From contig CM024168.1 in the NCBI GenBank assembly GCA_013433145.1, positions 10,238,184 to 10,302,183 on the forward strand: 64,000 nucleotides of DNA. Direction: 5' to 3'. Both the position numbers and the translations under genes were made by a program. The notes below the pieces were generated by a model. That model saw only the letters and a program-made list of their open reading frames with translations. It was not told the origin of the DNA and did not search any database. Below are positions 11,196 through 23,067 of this stretch, piece after piece (the stretch's first letter is position 1; every line of letters begins with the position of its first letter). The stretch comes from Ascaris suum. Its lineage: Eukaryota; Nematoda; Chromadorea; Rhabditida; Ascarididae.

Positions 11196-12367
11196 CGAAG
11201 AGAAACACAAAACCTAAAATGCACGAAAGGGATGCGGACCAGCCACACATGGTCATAAGTGTTTGGCTTTGATTGATTTTTCAGGTCCTTGATTGGAATA
11301 TACTAGTGAAACAGTTTAAAACACCATCCGAGTCAGGGACTGGTTGGCGCTTTTAGACATTGGTCAGGAGTAGGATGGCTGTTGGGTTTTGATGAAAGAC
11401 GACGAACGAGTAATCCGGAATGTCCAGTAATAGGCTGAAATAGCATAGTTCGTACATGCCTACACCGATGCCATGGGAATTATTCCATTCGAACGCTTTA
11501 CAGCTGCAACTTCATACTGCACAACAGTCTTGTAAAAAGTTGCCTAAACAGTTAACATCTCCATTCTTCATTATGAACAGCTAGCTACGAGAGATCGCAT
11601 TAAAGGATACTGTTATATGAGAGATTGCTTGTCCAGCAACAACTTGAAGTTTGTGTTCTATTATCAACTAAAGTTACGTTCACAGAAGAGTCCTAACAAA
11701 CAATTAGAAAGAAGCAAACATTACAGAGTAACAATCCGTCGACAGTGCTACTGTTGTGCGCCAAACGTAACCTCTCCACCCACCGTCTACCCAGTCGTAG
11801 TTCAGCTGGTAAGTAACTGTTGACCACAGCCCGTCTAACCTCACAGTTTGCGAATCTGCGTGCTTTCCTCACTGCCGCTAATCTGCTCATCGGTACACCC
11901 CAAAACTACACATATCTCTTCTCATCGCTTGTTGGTATGCATTCTATAAAGCACGTGATTTGGAAGCATTTGTTGTATGGAGAGGTGAGGAGGGAAGGGA
12001 ACGGAAATCTGAGCGTCCATCCCCATTTCATATTTCATGTTGAGTCATAACGCTGTCTTTTAAAACTACGAGAAGAAAACAGACCATCGTGATCGTTCGG
12101 TGAAATGTCTCCAGCTGTCTTGCGTCTTCTTCGCGCTGATGGTATTGTCGTTCTCTGTTCCTCACCCGGGCACCATCCTCACACATCGTCACCATTACCA
12201 CTTTCGTGTTACCGTTTTGATTTACGCTGCATCCATGTCACAGAAGACGACATAGCAATTGGATATCGGCTACTGTCAAATCGATCGGATGTTCACCAAG
12301 GCCATTTTTCCAGCATTGTGGAAGAAGGACATTTGGGGCTATTGTTGGTGCAGAAAGAAAATGCAAA
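11196..12367. other. Upstream region of the SH2-kinase gene
   Basis: No exon is recognised. The promoter of the kinase gene presumably lies here. A TGTTGGTGCAG acceptor at 12347-12357, ten bases before the kinase start codon, could serve as a spliced-leader trans-splice site, which is common in nematodes. Confidence 0.35.
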
Positions 12368-15300
12368 ATGGCGGCTCTTGTGGAGCAAGTCGAGAATTAT
12401 CCTTTCTACCACGGATTCATTCCAAGAGAAGAGTTACTGTACCTATTGGAGAAGGTAAAGAGTTTTGCGGCTGACTTTAGATTCTACTAAGACGTTTTCG
12501 ATCACGCTATTCGTTGACGCTAAAAAAATTGACAGGGATTTCCAGATATGTTGAATTCTAAGCGTCTACAAGTAGGCTGCCCGTCGTACCCATCACCACA
12601 GTTATTCATTTTGCTGCACCATATTCCATTCGTATGCTTTCCTGAATAAGGTTCACATGGGATCATTTCGTTTCGACGTTCCTCTCACTTTTCATGTGCA
12701 TTCGTCGGCGATGCCGCTGCTCCGCGAAATCCCGTTTTCTAAATAACTTCAGATGCAGTTTTGGAAATTATTGAGAAAGGTATGAGCGTATTCACGAAGT
12801 GTTTAATGACGAGTCAGGTTCCATAAAGTAAGTTATAGTTGAATGAGCAGAAACTTGAATAATTCATCCATATGTAAGTTATAGTTGAATTAGTTGAGTC
12901 AGGTTCCATAAAGTAAGTTATAGTTGAATGAGTCTTTGAGAAAACACAGCTGGTTTGAAATAACGAGCACTCATGGCTAATAGCTTGATTTATTAAAATC
13001 GGACTGCATTTATTTAATAGACGATAAAGTTGAAGTGAAGCTTTATCCATTTGTGACACCTGCAAGATGCACTCCATCAAATTCATAATTGTCATAAGAA
13101 GATGAGTACTTTTTGCCGCACCGGGATTGGGCATAGTGAAAGTAAAATTGCACAAGAATGGAAATAAACTATGTCGCAAGTTATACTAAACGACGTTTTA
13201 GGTTGGCGACTTTCTAATTCGAATAGCGTTGAGAAAGCGGCAAAATCCATCTCTCGTGTTATCCATTCGCACACAACGGGAAAACATCGACGAATCGGTA
13301 GGCCAAATATAGTCACTGGTTGCTTAAAACGCCACGAATGTCGAGGATGAAAGCTATAGAGCAAAGGACGCTGCTGGTGCAAATGTTTGCTGCACTCCCT
13401 TACAAAGAGTCACAAACAAAAGAGCCGTTATGAAGAAAATAAGTCAAGGGAGGCACGAGCAGGAACATCATTGTTAGAAGTGGGAGGACCATCAACTTCA
13501 TAGCCGTGATTTCGGCTCCTTTAAACCTACTAATTCCTGTGTTGTTTGAAAAATGCTGGGAATAAGGAATCTCCCAAGATGCGGTGGCTATCAAATCGGT
13601 CTAAGCGACTGGGAAAGTCTTCTCGATTTTCCTGGTTGCTGAAAAATAACAAAACAACAAAAGGTGTTAATCTCGCTGTGAAGGAAGCACAGTTTGTGCG
13701 TCTGAAAACCCTAACAAAAGCTGAATAGGAGCTGGTGTGGACGATACTCAAAAATGCGATAAATTTGGTAGTACAAGTAATTGCAGCTGTTGCACAATGT
13801 AATACTGGAGGAAACAGACATCTCCAGATGAGGCTTAGGATAAAATCGCTCACAGGATATAACTACATCGCGTGATTAAGCCTTCCAAATAGAACGAATT
13901 GAGCACGTCGATTGTATTTGCTACACTGTTTCGACCTCAAGCGGATTTTGCCTCGAGCGCAGTTCAAGGGTCAGAGTACTTCCGAACGGTATTCCAGAGA
14001 ATCTTTTGACAATCTTGAAACAGATTTGCGAATGAGGTTAAACTTCGCGATATCAAATAGATTTCAAATCAAAAACGCGAAGCCATTGCTCAAGATTAAG
14101 CTGGAAGGGTTCTGGAAGCCGCTTTAGTGAAGCGCCATTTCTCTTTTTCAATTATCCTGATATGTTCTCAACAAATGGTGGTTATACTCTAGCAGGGTAT
14201 TCAAAAGTGGATGACAGTAGGCAACAAAAGTCTTGAGGTGGTTTTTATGCAGCTGTTATGCAAGCATAGTACAATTCATAACATGAGTGGCCCTCCGCGA
14301 GGCATCAATTAGTGATTCTGCTTCGAGGTTGATGTCCAGAGCACATTCAACTCAAACTGCTAAGGCTGTGACGAGGTTTCTAGGGGGAGCGGATTTTGAT
14401 TTATCGCTGCAGGCGCAGGCTGGGCACAACATTAGGTCCACAATCTTTGCATCATCAGCGGGATTCTTCCAGCAGTTGAATATGTTCTCTGAAAGGTGAT
14501 TTACACAAAGGAAAAATAGAAGCTATCCCAGAATACTGCCTTGTGGTATCCCACGTAGAACTTAATGAAATGAGAACGAGATACTTCCATTTTGACCCGC
14601 ATCTTCGCCCGAACAGAAAGGTTTTCGACGAGGTCAACGAAGCGCCACATATTTCATGAGCTTCCAAGTTCATCATTTGTTTCGGATGGGCCATCGAATA
14701 AAGAGTTTCATCAAACTTAGTGTAAATGTTGTGTGCTTGAAAAACTATCACTGAGACTCCTCTACCAGTCACAGTGAGAAGGCATTTACTGGCTGAGGAT
14801 GGACTTCCCTTTATGAAAACCACGCTGACTGTCACCGATAATGTTAAAGATCCGTAGAATTCTTCTTTGGTCCTGATCGATTCATTCGCCGACGGGATGC
14901 GCAATGATGATCGTTGGGCAATGAATTAATTTGTGCCATTCACTTTATGTGGAAGTCAATTCGTTCTCCTCAATATTTCGCGTCTCGTTCGGCAGTACGA
15001 ACAATTGAACGGCTATCCAGCTTGTCGCACTCATATATGAAGCTATCCAGCTTCTGACATGGTGGGATATGATATGTCTAGAGAATCAAAGCAAAGAAAG
15101 AAGAAAAAATTCACCGGTAAGGGAAGGAAACGCAACATGCAGTTAACACTCAGAAGTTTATATCAAGCAAGAAAGAAAAAACATTCTTCAGCGGATCTTT
15201 GGCCGCATAAGCTGAATAGCTAAAAGTTCCAACAGTATTTAGCACTTAGTGCACCATCCACTTATGCCGAAATGGAGAGAAGCAAACAAGGAGGTAATGA

Positions 15301-16031
15301 CCTGATAAACAATGTGTTTGACACAATGTCGGAAGGCAATGTGAACTAAATAAGGTTTTATGGATATTAGTGCAGAGATGTTGCAATATCCTGACATAGT
15401 AAACGAGAGCAAGGTTTTTCCTGCATCTATAAACCAAACGCAGTGATGCCCAAGACCACAGAAAGCGTGAAAAAATGGGCGGAGACGGAAGCCATATCTA
15501 GAGTTGAGTCGTGTGAACAGAAAAAACATGAGTCGTTCTTTAGCATCCAAAAGCGAAACTTTAGAGAATTTGCGCGAGTTGCATTCCTTTCAATGGAATC
15601 GAAGACCATCATTGTAGTCGAGTGCGTATTACCGAAGCGGTTGAGAGAAAGTTTACTGCAGAATTAAGTTCTTTTTTAGTGAGAGCGAGTTTGCAAATGT
15701 GAATTCGCTGGAAATGCCATCAAAGAGCTAAGAGCATTTCGCGTAATTCTATGTAAGTGATGTGGTGTTTACATTTTGCTCTATTGACAGATGAAAACAA
15801 CGACAGTGATGCTGTGCCGAGGTAAATGATCCCGCTGCATCCAGCTCAGTTAATAGAAAGCAAGGTAAAACGGACAAGAAATTTCCAATTTAGATAAGAC
15901 ACATAATGATCCATCACCGGCGAGGCGAGGACGGCATAGAACGATGGCTAATTCATGAGAAACGATTATGTGCGACGCTGAGTGACCTCATTGACTGCTA
16001 TATTGCGCATGGAGAACCAGTCAACCCTGAG
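12368..16031 (+). CDS. Exons 1-3: SH2 domain of the pseudokinase
   Basis: Exon 1 (29 codons) gives YPFYHGFIPREELLYLLEK, exon 2 (32 codons) VGDFLIRIALRKRQNP, and exon 3 (46 codons) ERWLIHEKRL and TLSDLIDCYIAHGEP. These are the alpha-A entry, the phosphotyrosine-binding FLxR strand and the beta-D to alpha-B part of an SH2 domain. The arginine of FLIR that contacts phosphotyrosine is present, so phosphopeptide binding is likely retained. Splice sites: AAG/GTAAAG, TTTTAG, TCG/GTAGGC, TTTCCAATTTAG and GAG/GTTTGC. Confidence 0.85.
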
Positions 16032-19000
16032 GTTTGCTTGAACCTCTTCAGATTGCTGATGATTCTTCATTCCACTAATAGTCGCTTTCCTGAGAAGGCG
16101 TAAGCGACTACTTCATCTGTTTTCAATATTTTATTTATTATTTTATATGGTGTTCCAACAGTCAAAAAATCGGGGCTTTCAAGTCATAAAGAAAGTAAGA
16201 AAACAAGATCAGGTGGCATGAATACTACATGGTCTCCGATCAATGTAGAAGAAAGAAACTTAATCTCGGATAAGTTTTACCAACATCAATGATTACAGTT
16301 GAAAAAAATGCGTCGTAGGACCGTTGAACTGCAAGACGCGCGAACGCTCGGGGTACGTCTTAATGCATTAATGAGTCTGCGGTTACAGAGAATTTCGTTG
16401 GTTCGTGCAATTTCGGCAATCTTGCATCATCCACGAAAGTTTTGCACATGGCAGTAATGTTTTCAAAGGGATCATTTTATGCATGCGAGAAAAAGTGTTG
16501 GCGAGGGAATGATCTTGTGATACATCCGATATCATTGGACGGCCAGAAAATTAAAGTGTTCCACATGTGTGCGACGTGCGCCAGTAGGCACAAGGTGACG
16601 ACTTCGAGCCTTGAGGAATTAATTTCGCCAACACTGGAAGCGACCTTGACAAACTCGCCTCTAGTCTGTGAAGAAGTTTTAAGTCTGCAATTGCAATGAA
16701 CTTACCAGTGGAGAGGAGATTGTGTATATTTGTGGAGAAATTTACAATACAGTGATAACTGAACGTGGTAACAGTGCTGATATCAGAAATAAGTGCGCCT
16801 ACCTGGTAGCTGAATATCAAACCGCGGACATTGCTGCTGGAAGTGAAAGTTCGAACAGGCTGATAAATAGCACCGATGGGATAGGAGCCTTGCCTGGCGA
16901 TGTTGCTTAAAGTTGTCCAATGAATGTTCACTGCACTGAAATTAGCCGGCACAATTTGAAGAAATACGAATTGTGCATTGGTGCTCATTAGTCACGAGAA
17001 GATGGCAAACGAGTGATTGTGGAAGAAACGACGTAAGTGGATGATCAAATATTGTCCGGGCCATCAAAAGCATCAATATTGGTCGATGCCCAGAGCGAGT
17101 TTATGAGTATCTGTATGAGAATAGCCACATCGCCGTTTCTGCTGCCATTCTGTTATAACGACATTAGTTGAATTCATCTGTCAAAGACGGAAAAGCACCG
17201 CTGATACTGGGATTTCGAGAGGGAAACAAATATCAATCTTTTAAAAGAGACAAAGAAACCATGACGTGCCGCTTTACTGCAAGCAATAAAAGGGCAATTC
17301 GTCAATGAAGAATTTCCTTGCGGCTGAATCGTTGCCAGTATTATTTTCTATATTCTTAGTTGTTTGGATGATTGATTCCTCAGAACTGGAAACTTTGCTG
17401 CCTTCGGATCTGTGACGAGCATTCGCTTTCTTTATTTCCATAGCACTCTTTCCCCTTCTGACATCGGTGGCCGACTGAAGCCGGCTATTGCGTTGGCACT
17501 CTGCAGTAGCGTCCCTCAAGGGCAATCGAATCTGCGTTGAACTCGCACGGCTATGTTCGACGCTCTTTATAAGCCCTCATGAATTTTCTAGCATCGGTCT
17601 TCCTTGGACTTGAACTTAGAGCAACCTCTCGCGAACGAGAAAGTAATGTAGACTTGGCGGGAATAAGCGTCGAGCAACTGGAGACTACCATCACATCAGA
17701 CTGGCGGGTGACGTCACCATCCTGCGGCGTTTACGAAGTAGGAATGGGCAGTAATGGTGATGTTTTTGCGAGAGCGGGTCTCTGCTATTTCGTTGAGAGT
17801 ATTCAACGAAGTGAACACCTGAGCAAGCCACAATCTGACCTTCTTTACAAACGCCTTTGATATTCGACGATAGCGCTGGGCCACGCAATTCACGTCAGGC
17901 ACCGAAAAATGAAATATCAAATTTAGCCACCTTGAGCTTTTCCTCCCGTACCGGTCGCTTATGAAGCGCTGATTTACCAGCAGCCCTCAGGCTTTCTCGC
18001 ATAACAAAACGTTCTACAGCCAGGCACTGCTCGAAGGCCGATCGGAATTTCTCGCATTCAAAGGCCCAAAATTCCATTTGAAAAAAATCTAAGATCCTGT
18101 TTAGCTTATCAGAATGACGTTGCTTGTCACGGTGCTCCTATCCTGAAGTATGTACCTTGACGCTCAAATGTCATTTAGCTGTGTAAAAACGGGGAAGCTT
18201 ATAATACTGTTGAGGTTGCAGCAGCGTGCACAACTTGGTGTACCTAATGTACAACCTAATGTTGCAGGCAGTCTAATAAACAATGCTCGCAGCAGCGTGT
18301 TGCTATGGAGGGTTTGAGAAGAGCTTCTGAGCCCTCACAGGAAACCACATATTTAGATTCACTCCACAAAAAACTTTGGGTTATTATTAAAGACAAGGCT
18401 TGTGATAACCAATCGAGAAGTGAGGCTGTATAATGATTGGTGATAATTTTTCAAACCTTAAAAGATGCAAATGCTTGCAGAGGTATGTTCCATTTCCTGA
18501 AACGTAATCATCCAGAAATGTTTTCATTCACTCTAAAGTTATCGTTTTCGCCTTTGCATTAGATCTGCAGTTTGGTGCGGTGAGAAAATCATGCTCGCGT
18601 GACGATAACGCGGCATAATCACGCTTAGATAAAACAGCTCTAGACTGATGAGTTAGTTCGAGATTCGGCATTGAAGGACATGCAGCTTGCACTTATTGCC
18701 GCTAACTGTGACATATGTGCACACTTTACTCACCATGCCATGGCTGTAAGTTAGTCTCTCCTTCCCGCCTCTCCTACTGCCATGCCTTCCCCTCCCTTTT
18801 TCATTTCCCTCTAACAAAAAATCTGACGATACATTCATTAGTGTATTGCATCGTTTCTTTTTTTGCAATGCAGCTTACCACTGAAGTGAACTTCTCGTAT
18901 TGCCATCACTAACGGTGGAAAAACCATGCAAACGGCGTATGAGAGCAAAAATGCTGTGGTATTTTGACGTCTTTCGACTTTGACGACAGCGAAATAGAGC

Positions 19001-22000
19001 GTACGGCCTCTACCTTCGAATATGGCATTTGCGGGGTCTCCTGACAGTATAATATTGGAGACCTGCTACCTAGAGGTGGAGACATGTTCACGATTTGCAG
19101 GTGTTGAAGGCTTCACGGAAGAACATCATCATTAGATTTGGTGGAGTAGGGGGGGGGGGGGGGAAGAGACGTTACATCGAAGGTGAGGAGCTTCGCAGAA
19201 TGGGGCATCCCCACCCTACAATCCCTCTGAAACGTCTGGGCTTCATTGCGCTAATGCGCTTCATAGCGAGCAGAATTTTCCAGTCAACAGAAGACATGCA
19301 ATACTTCTTAATTTACCTTCTTAATCTTGCCTACCATTAAAAAACATCGAGCTCGTGTGTAATGACGGCGGGATATCGTGTTCAATTGCAGATCAAAACG
19401 TCGATCCTCCTACGCGGTATCAGGAAGCAGTCATGGGAGCTCGACAACGATAGTGTCACAGTTGAAACTGTCATTGGGCATGCACCGCGCGCAGTAATTT
19501 CAGAAGGACGGATTCTCATCGACGGAACCTGGAGAACGGTCATAATTAAAGCGGTCTGTCACATGCCTCAGAAACAATTTATAATTGGCCAAACAGTTAC
19601 TGCCGTAAGCAAAACTTCGCCCAACGGAATCTGGGTGCAAAAAAAAATAAAGTGTGCGATTCTAGGAATAGAGTAAGCGAATTTTAAATCAATGTAACGA
19701 AGAAGAGGAACGGCGACAACTTTGAAGGTATCGGGGGCTTCTCTGTCAGGTCATTTTGGGCAGGATAAGAAAATGGTAAAATCTCGGACCACTACAGAGA
19801 CGCTGGTTGCTCTTTCCTTCCCATGCCTTCACGCCTTCAATCTTGTCGCTCATAGAAACAGTGGTTTTGCTTCCTGTGTCCTCGTTTCAAACAGTATAGG
19901 CCTACGCAGATGAAGAATGTCAGCGCCTAGTTTTAATTCGGGAACGGCGAAATGAAATATCTAATGTCATTTAACCGTCTACAAATTGTGACAGATTATC
20001 CACTCCGGCTAAATGCATCTTGTGATGAGGTAAGGAAGGGGACGAAAGAGCGTGAAAAATACTTTGCTACCACAATATCTAATGCGCGCTATTACGGACG
20101 ACTGTGTCAATGAGAAACGGCGTGTTGGTCACAAAGCGACGTGGGAGACAGAGGACGGACGATGAGTCGCGATATTTCCAACGGTTATTAAAGGGAAAAT
20201 TAGTGAGTTAGAGGGCTGCCCAGTGTAGTTATATAGTTAGATTGGATATATTATTGAAATGAATTGTTAGAAATGATGAGCCATAGGAGAAAATAAAATA
20301 TAAAACTTCACTCTCGAATGCGTGATGAAAAACCTTGCATATATCAGTAGAAGAATGAAATTAACGCGACAAACACTCATCATCGTCCCCATATTTGATC
20401 TTTTCACAGGACTTTTGTTCTCGTAACATCCTCTCCGTCTTTGGCACTGCCGATGAAGACCTGCGGAAACAAATGCTAGTGAACTGCTTTCGTTCTATGA
20501 ATATGATCATCAAGAATAACTGATTGGTACTTGGGGAACGAAAGCAGCACTATTTTAAAATTCGAAACAAAACTCTACAGTATCCACTTTGGAATAGAAT
20601 GCTTACAATCGCATCAACGCAAAGTGATTTCCGAATTTCATAGCCCTCCTTTCGGCACCGCAATCGGAGCAGATTTCTCTCCACTGAATAATTCTACAGA
20701 TTCGTCCTTGCACCTTCCATTGCACACCAGCAAGTGGTACTGCGAGAGGATCCTTCCTAAGCACGAACACCGCAGCGTCCTCTTCTCTTCATATTGTGCA
20801 AAGTGTGTCCACCCCGAGGGGTTAAAAACAATTTCAATTCAGATAGAAATACCGCTGTCGATCAATGAAATGGATGAGACTCGTGAACAAATAAAGGCGG
20901 CTGCAAACGAAGCACGGATTCTAAGCAACTTCGAGCACACCAATATCATTAAAACCTACGGGATTGCACTACTCAGGGAACCGGTGCTATTCGTCAGCGA
21001 GACAGTTAGACTCCGTGATCTCATTCAACTTTGCTTATGAGTAATCTTAAAATATACAAAACTTCTCAATAGCGTTCGCATGCGATGGTTTTCCAAAATG
21101 TTCATTGAGCATTTGCATACGACAGTTCTCTAAAAAAGAAATGAACTTTCGCATGCGCGAGCTGTCCGAACCCTCACCCGAACTCCACCTGCGACGGCTC
21201 TGAAAATATGCGAAGATGCCGCGAAACTTTTGCATGCGAGCGTCCACAAAGAACTCGTTGAGCCTTCGCGTGTAACAGTCCCTCCTACAAGCATAACGCA
21301 AAGATTTATTCAAACATTCAGAAAACAAGGTTTTTATGCGCACGAGTTGCTGGCAAATCGAAATAATCTTCATGTATTTGAGTGCAGCAATTAGGCAGCC
21401 CTTACGGGCGAGCAACTTTTATAAAATTCAACAGATGCTCTCGTCCAGAAGAAACAGCATGCCTATGACATCTTCTAATCTTCTAAACTATGAAGCCATA
21501 ACGATTTCCCGAGAGAGAACAGCTGTCTCAAGCTTCTAACCTTTTATCGGGGATTTTCACAGGTATCTTTTCATTGGTATCGCGAGATCATGAGTTCAGC
21601 AGCACATTAACTATGAGAGAACGTTAAGAGCTCTGCACTCCTTGTAGCTGGGTCGCAGATCGGCCCAATGAGTAATATTGAGCCCAAAGAAAATTTCGGG
21701 GCTAGAGTACTGTTTTCAGATAGCCAACGCACCCACTTTGTACACGACATTGCGCAGACGAAGAGGCAGCATTTCGGATGTGGAGAAGGTCGAAAGCATG
21801 TGTCTTGCATGTGCGAGGGCAGTCGACTATATTCACTCGAGGAAATGCATTCATCGCTGTATCGGATCCAGAAACGTCCTCTACACTGACGATAAGCTTG
21901 TTTGTCATCATTTCTGCTTTAACTAGTGCCGTTATGCATCTACCTGCCTTCTCATTACAAAGGAACTGCTTGAAAAATGTGCACGAAATGATAATCGCTA

Positions 22001-22548
22001 AGCAGCATCCACAAGTTGGCGGATTCAAGCCTTGGACTACATCCTTGAAGCTTTATAGCTGCAAGTTTCTCCATATTTGTTCTAAAAGCTGAAAACATAA
22101 ACATAGATCGGTCCCCATCAAAAAACTCCACTATTTTAGGCTTAAAGATATATGAGTTTCTGCTACCAGTGGTTTCGTTCCAGCCGTTGCATATCCACAA
22201 ACGATTGCGGAAGCGCAGCTGCCTATCAGGCAATATGCTTGGCAGTAGTTGCTAAACGTTGCTTTATACAAATATTTCATATTATATGGTTAGCTGGCGA
22301 CTTCCAATATGAAAGAACGAATGGCTTAGGCAAAACTATGCGAATTCGGCTTGGCTCGGACCGGTGGTGTTTACGTCCTCAAGAAAAGCCAACGTGTGCC
22401 ACTCAGGTGGATGGCACCAGAGAGTCTAGCTGCATGCACATTCACCACCAAGTCGGACGTATTCTCATTCGGTATATTTCTGTTCGAGGTTTTCACCGAA
22501 GGCAAAGAGCCATACAAAGGATTATCAAGCGTTCAGGTTAAGAGAATG
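12368..22548 (+). CDS. SH2 domain tyrosine (pseudo)kinase, Fer-like nematode family
   Basis: Seven exons, all phase 0: 12368-12454, 13202-13297, 15894-16031, 19392-19604, 20843-21004, 21720-21899 and 22330-22548, giving 365 codons. Order: SH2 (residues about 8-105), short linker ending RKQSWEL, then a kinase domain. Nematodes carry a large expansion of such short SH2-kinases related to Fer/Fes. Kept: SH2 FLIR arginine, beta-3 lysine (VIIK), alpha-C glutamate (NEARIL), RWMAPESL, and the alpha-F aspartate (KSDVFSFG). Lost: the glycine loop (IGHAPRAV), the catalytic aspartate of HRD (CIHRCIGSRNVL) and the DFG aspartate (CEFGLAR). Two lost catalytic acids predict no phosphotransfer, with a scaffolding role as an SH2 adaptor inferred. 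The start is the first ATG after a TGTTGGTGCAG acceptor. The last 45 or so residues of the C-lobe were not found with confidence. The reading frame is intact throughout, so it is probably a live gene. Confidence 0.82.
12811..12931. repeat. Short direct repeat in intron 1 of the kinase gene
   Basis: A 36-bp block (GAGTCAGGTTCCATAAAGTA, then AGTTATAGTTGAATGA) occurs at 12811 and again at 12896, with a 17-bp partial copy at 12874. Period is 85 bp. It is nearly identical between copies, so recent. Confidence 0.8.
13930..14900 (-). pseudogene. Antisense CR1/Jockey-type RT relic in intron 2
   Basis: On the minus strand the blocks appear in RT order despite frameshifts and stops: DSQRGFHKGKSILSQ (cf. 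HGFRKGRS), YVGYHKAVFWDSFYF (cf. GVPQGSVLGPLLF), ADDAKIVDLML (cf. the FADDTKI active-site box), LKTFVAYCHPLLNTLLEY (cf. YVRPILEY) and RLSKDSLEYRSEVL (cf. LGLPSLEYRR). It is a decayed non-LTR element of the CR1/Jockey group, opposite in strand to the kinase gene that hosts it. Confidence 0.7.
16032..19391. other. Intron 3 of the kinase gene (3.4 kb)
   Basis: No clear exon of the host gene. Medium open frames occur on both strands (16442-16988 and 17274-18080) without a recognised family. The minus-strand frames at 17.3-18.1 kb are lysine/arginine-rich and may be another retroelement remnant. Confidence 0.4.
19149..19163. repeat. Poly-G tract (15 bp)
   Basis: Fifteen consecutive G in intron 3 of the kinase gene, on the sense strand. 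Confidence 0.85.
19392..19604 (+). CDS. Exon 4: linker, beta-1 to beta-3 of the kinase domain
   Basis: After GTTCAATTGCAG the exon reads 71 codons to GCC/GTAAGC. RKQSWELDNDSVTVE matches the R(Q)xWEL entry of Fer-like kinases. The nucleotide loop is degenerate (IGHAPRAV instead of GxGxxGxV), while the beta-3 lysine is kept in TVIIKAV. About 18 residues follow the lysine before the next exon, slightly more than usual, so an earlier weak donor (GCG/GTCTGT at about 19548) is a possible alternative. Confidence 0.75.
20843..21004 (+). CDS. Exon 5: alpha-C helix and hinge of the kinase domain
   Basis: A strong acceptor (ATTTCAATTCAG) and an ACA/GTTAGA donor bound 54 codons: EQIKAAANEARILSNFEH, then NIIKTYGIA and EPVLFVSET. 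This matches the (E)ARLM(R)xFDHxNVVxFYGVA region of the family, with the alpha-C glutamate kept. The same frame is open for another 104 codons upstream (from 20531) and ends with HPEGLKTISIQ, which also resembles a beta-3 strand but with Gln in place of Lys. A longer alternative exon is therefore possible. Confidence 0.75.
21065..21290. repeat. Degenerate tandem repeat, about 38-bp unit, about 6 copies
   Basis: TTCGCATGCGAtGGTtt-like cores recur near 21073, 21112, 21148, 21190, 21230 and 21267 with spacing of 36-42 bp and heavy drift. It lies in intron 5 of the kinase gene, 60 bp after the exon 5 donor. Confidence 0.6.
21720..21899 (+). CDS. Exon 6: catalytic-loop exon with HRC in place of HRD
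   Basis: TACTGTTTTCAG precedes 60 codons that end CTT/GTTTGT. They read TLYTTLRRRRGSISDVEK, then AVDYIHSRKCIHRCIGSRN and VLYTDDKL. The canonical sequence is CIHRDLAARNVL: here the catalytic base Asp is Cys (codon TGT) and the following Leu-Ala-Ala is Ile-Gly-Ser. The Asn that binds magnesium (RN) is kept. The exon is otherwise intact, so the substitution is not part of general decay. Confidence 0.8.
22330..22548 (+). CDS. Exon 7: EFG (for DFG), APE and alpha-F of the kinase domain
   Basis: The exon reads 73 codons from GGCTTAG to ATG/GTAAAT. AKLCEFGLARTGG has Glu (GAA) where the magnesium-binding DFG Asp is expected. RVPLRWMAPESL and TTKSDVFSFGIFLFEVFTEG are well conserved, as is the substrate-lobe EPYKGLSSVQVKRM. 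A single base change would restore either catalytic Asp, so sequencing error should be excluded, but two independent losses argue for real divergence. Confidence 0.8.
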
Positions 22549-22637
22549 GTAAATGTCGAATCGTTCTAACATATCCTTAAGGCATATTGTTTACACAAGA
22601 AGGCAGCAGGTAAGCAAGAAGCCGCCTCCACACAGCT

Positions 22638-22946
22638 ATGGAAGAAAGCATTAATTGCAACAAGTCCCAACTGAAGGTAGCTAGAATTTTCTTATATAAC
22701 GTGGGCGAGGAACTAAGGGTTCGCTCGAGTAAAACATATCACCTGTGTAGCCTTTCCAATGGTATATCGGCAGAGTCGGCATCAATTCGAAAAAACTGCC
22801 CATTGTTAGATCCATGGTACAGCAATAAACGCTTCCTAGTACCAACTGGCGATATGTATGCCGCACTGTCGATGCTTCAGTGCATATTACGTCCACTGAA
22901 GCGCAGCTGGTGCAGTACAAGTTCGCCTATCTTCCGTCCAAAGTAA
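22638..22946 (+). CDS. Possible C-lobe terminal exon of the pseudokinase
   Basis: A 102-codon frame ends YAALSMLQCILRPLKRSW, which loosely resembles the Mxx(C)W..DPxxRP end of tyrosine kinases. No convincing acceptor in the right phase was found, and the match could be chance. Confidence 0.22.
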   Translation: MEESINCNKSQLKVARIFLYNVGEELRVRSSKTYHLCSLSNGISAESASIRKNCPLLDPWYSNKRFLVPTGDMYAALSMLQCILRPLKRSWCSTSSPIFRPK

Positions 22947-23053
22947 TATGAAGACTCATCAACCCTAAGCTTGTCACTTTCGCACTCCAGTCAAAAACCA
23001 AATGTCTTCTTGTTGCGATTCCATGGCGCGGATTTGCTAATCCAAAACCGGTT

Positions 23054-23067
23054 GGGGGGGGGGGGGG
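23054..23067. repeat. Poly-G tract (14 bp)
   Basis: Fourteen consecutive G downstream of the last recognised kinase exon. Confidence 0.85.

Noticed and set aside
14455..14904. 149-codon minus-strand ORF as a gene
   Set aside because: It overlaps frame-shifted CR1-type RT blocks that lie in proper order, so it is a chance opening in a dead retroelement.
16851..16870. TTCGAAC-type motifs as tRNA T-arms (also 30546, 35261)
   Set aside because: No matching acceptor, D or anticodon arms around any of them.
18400..18700. Possible regulatory or RNA feature in kinase intron 3
   Set aside because: No conserved motif or structure could be defined by reading.
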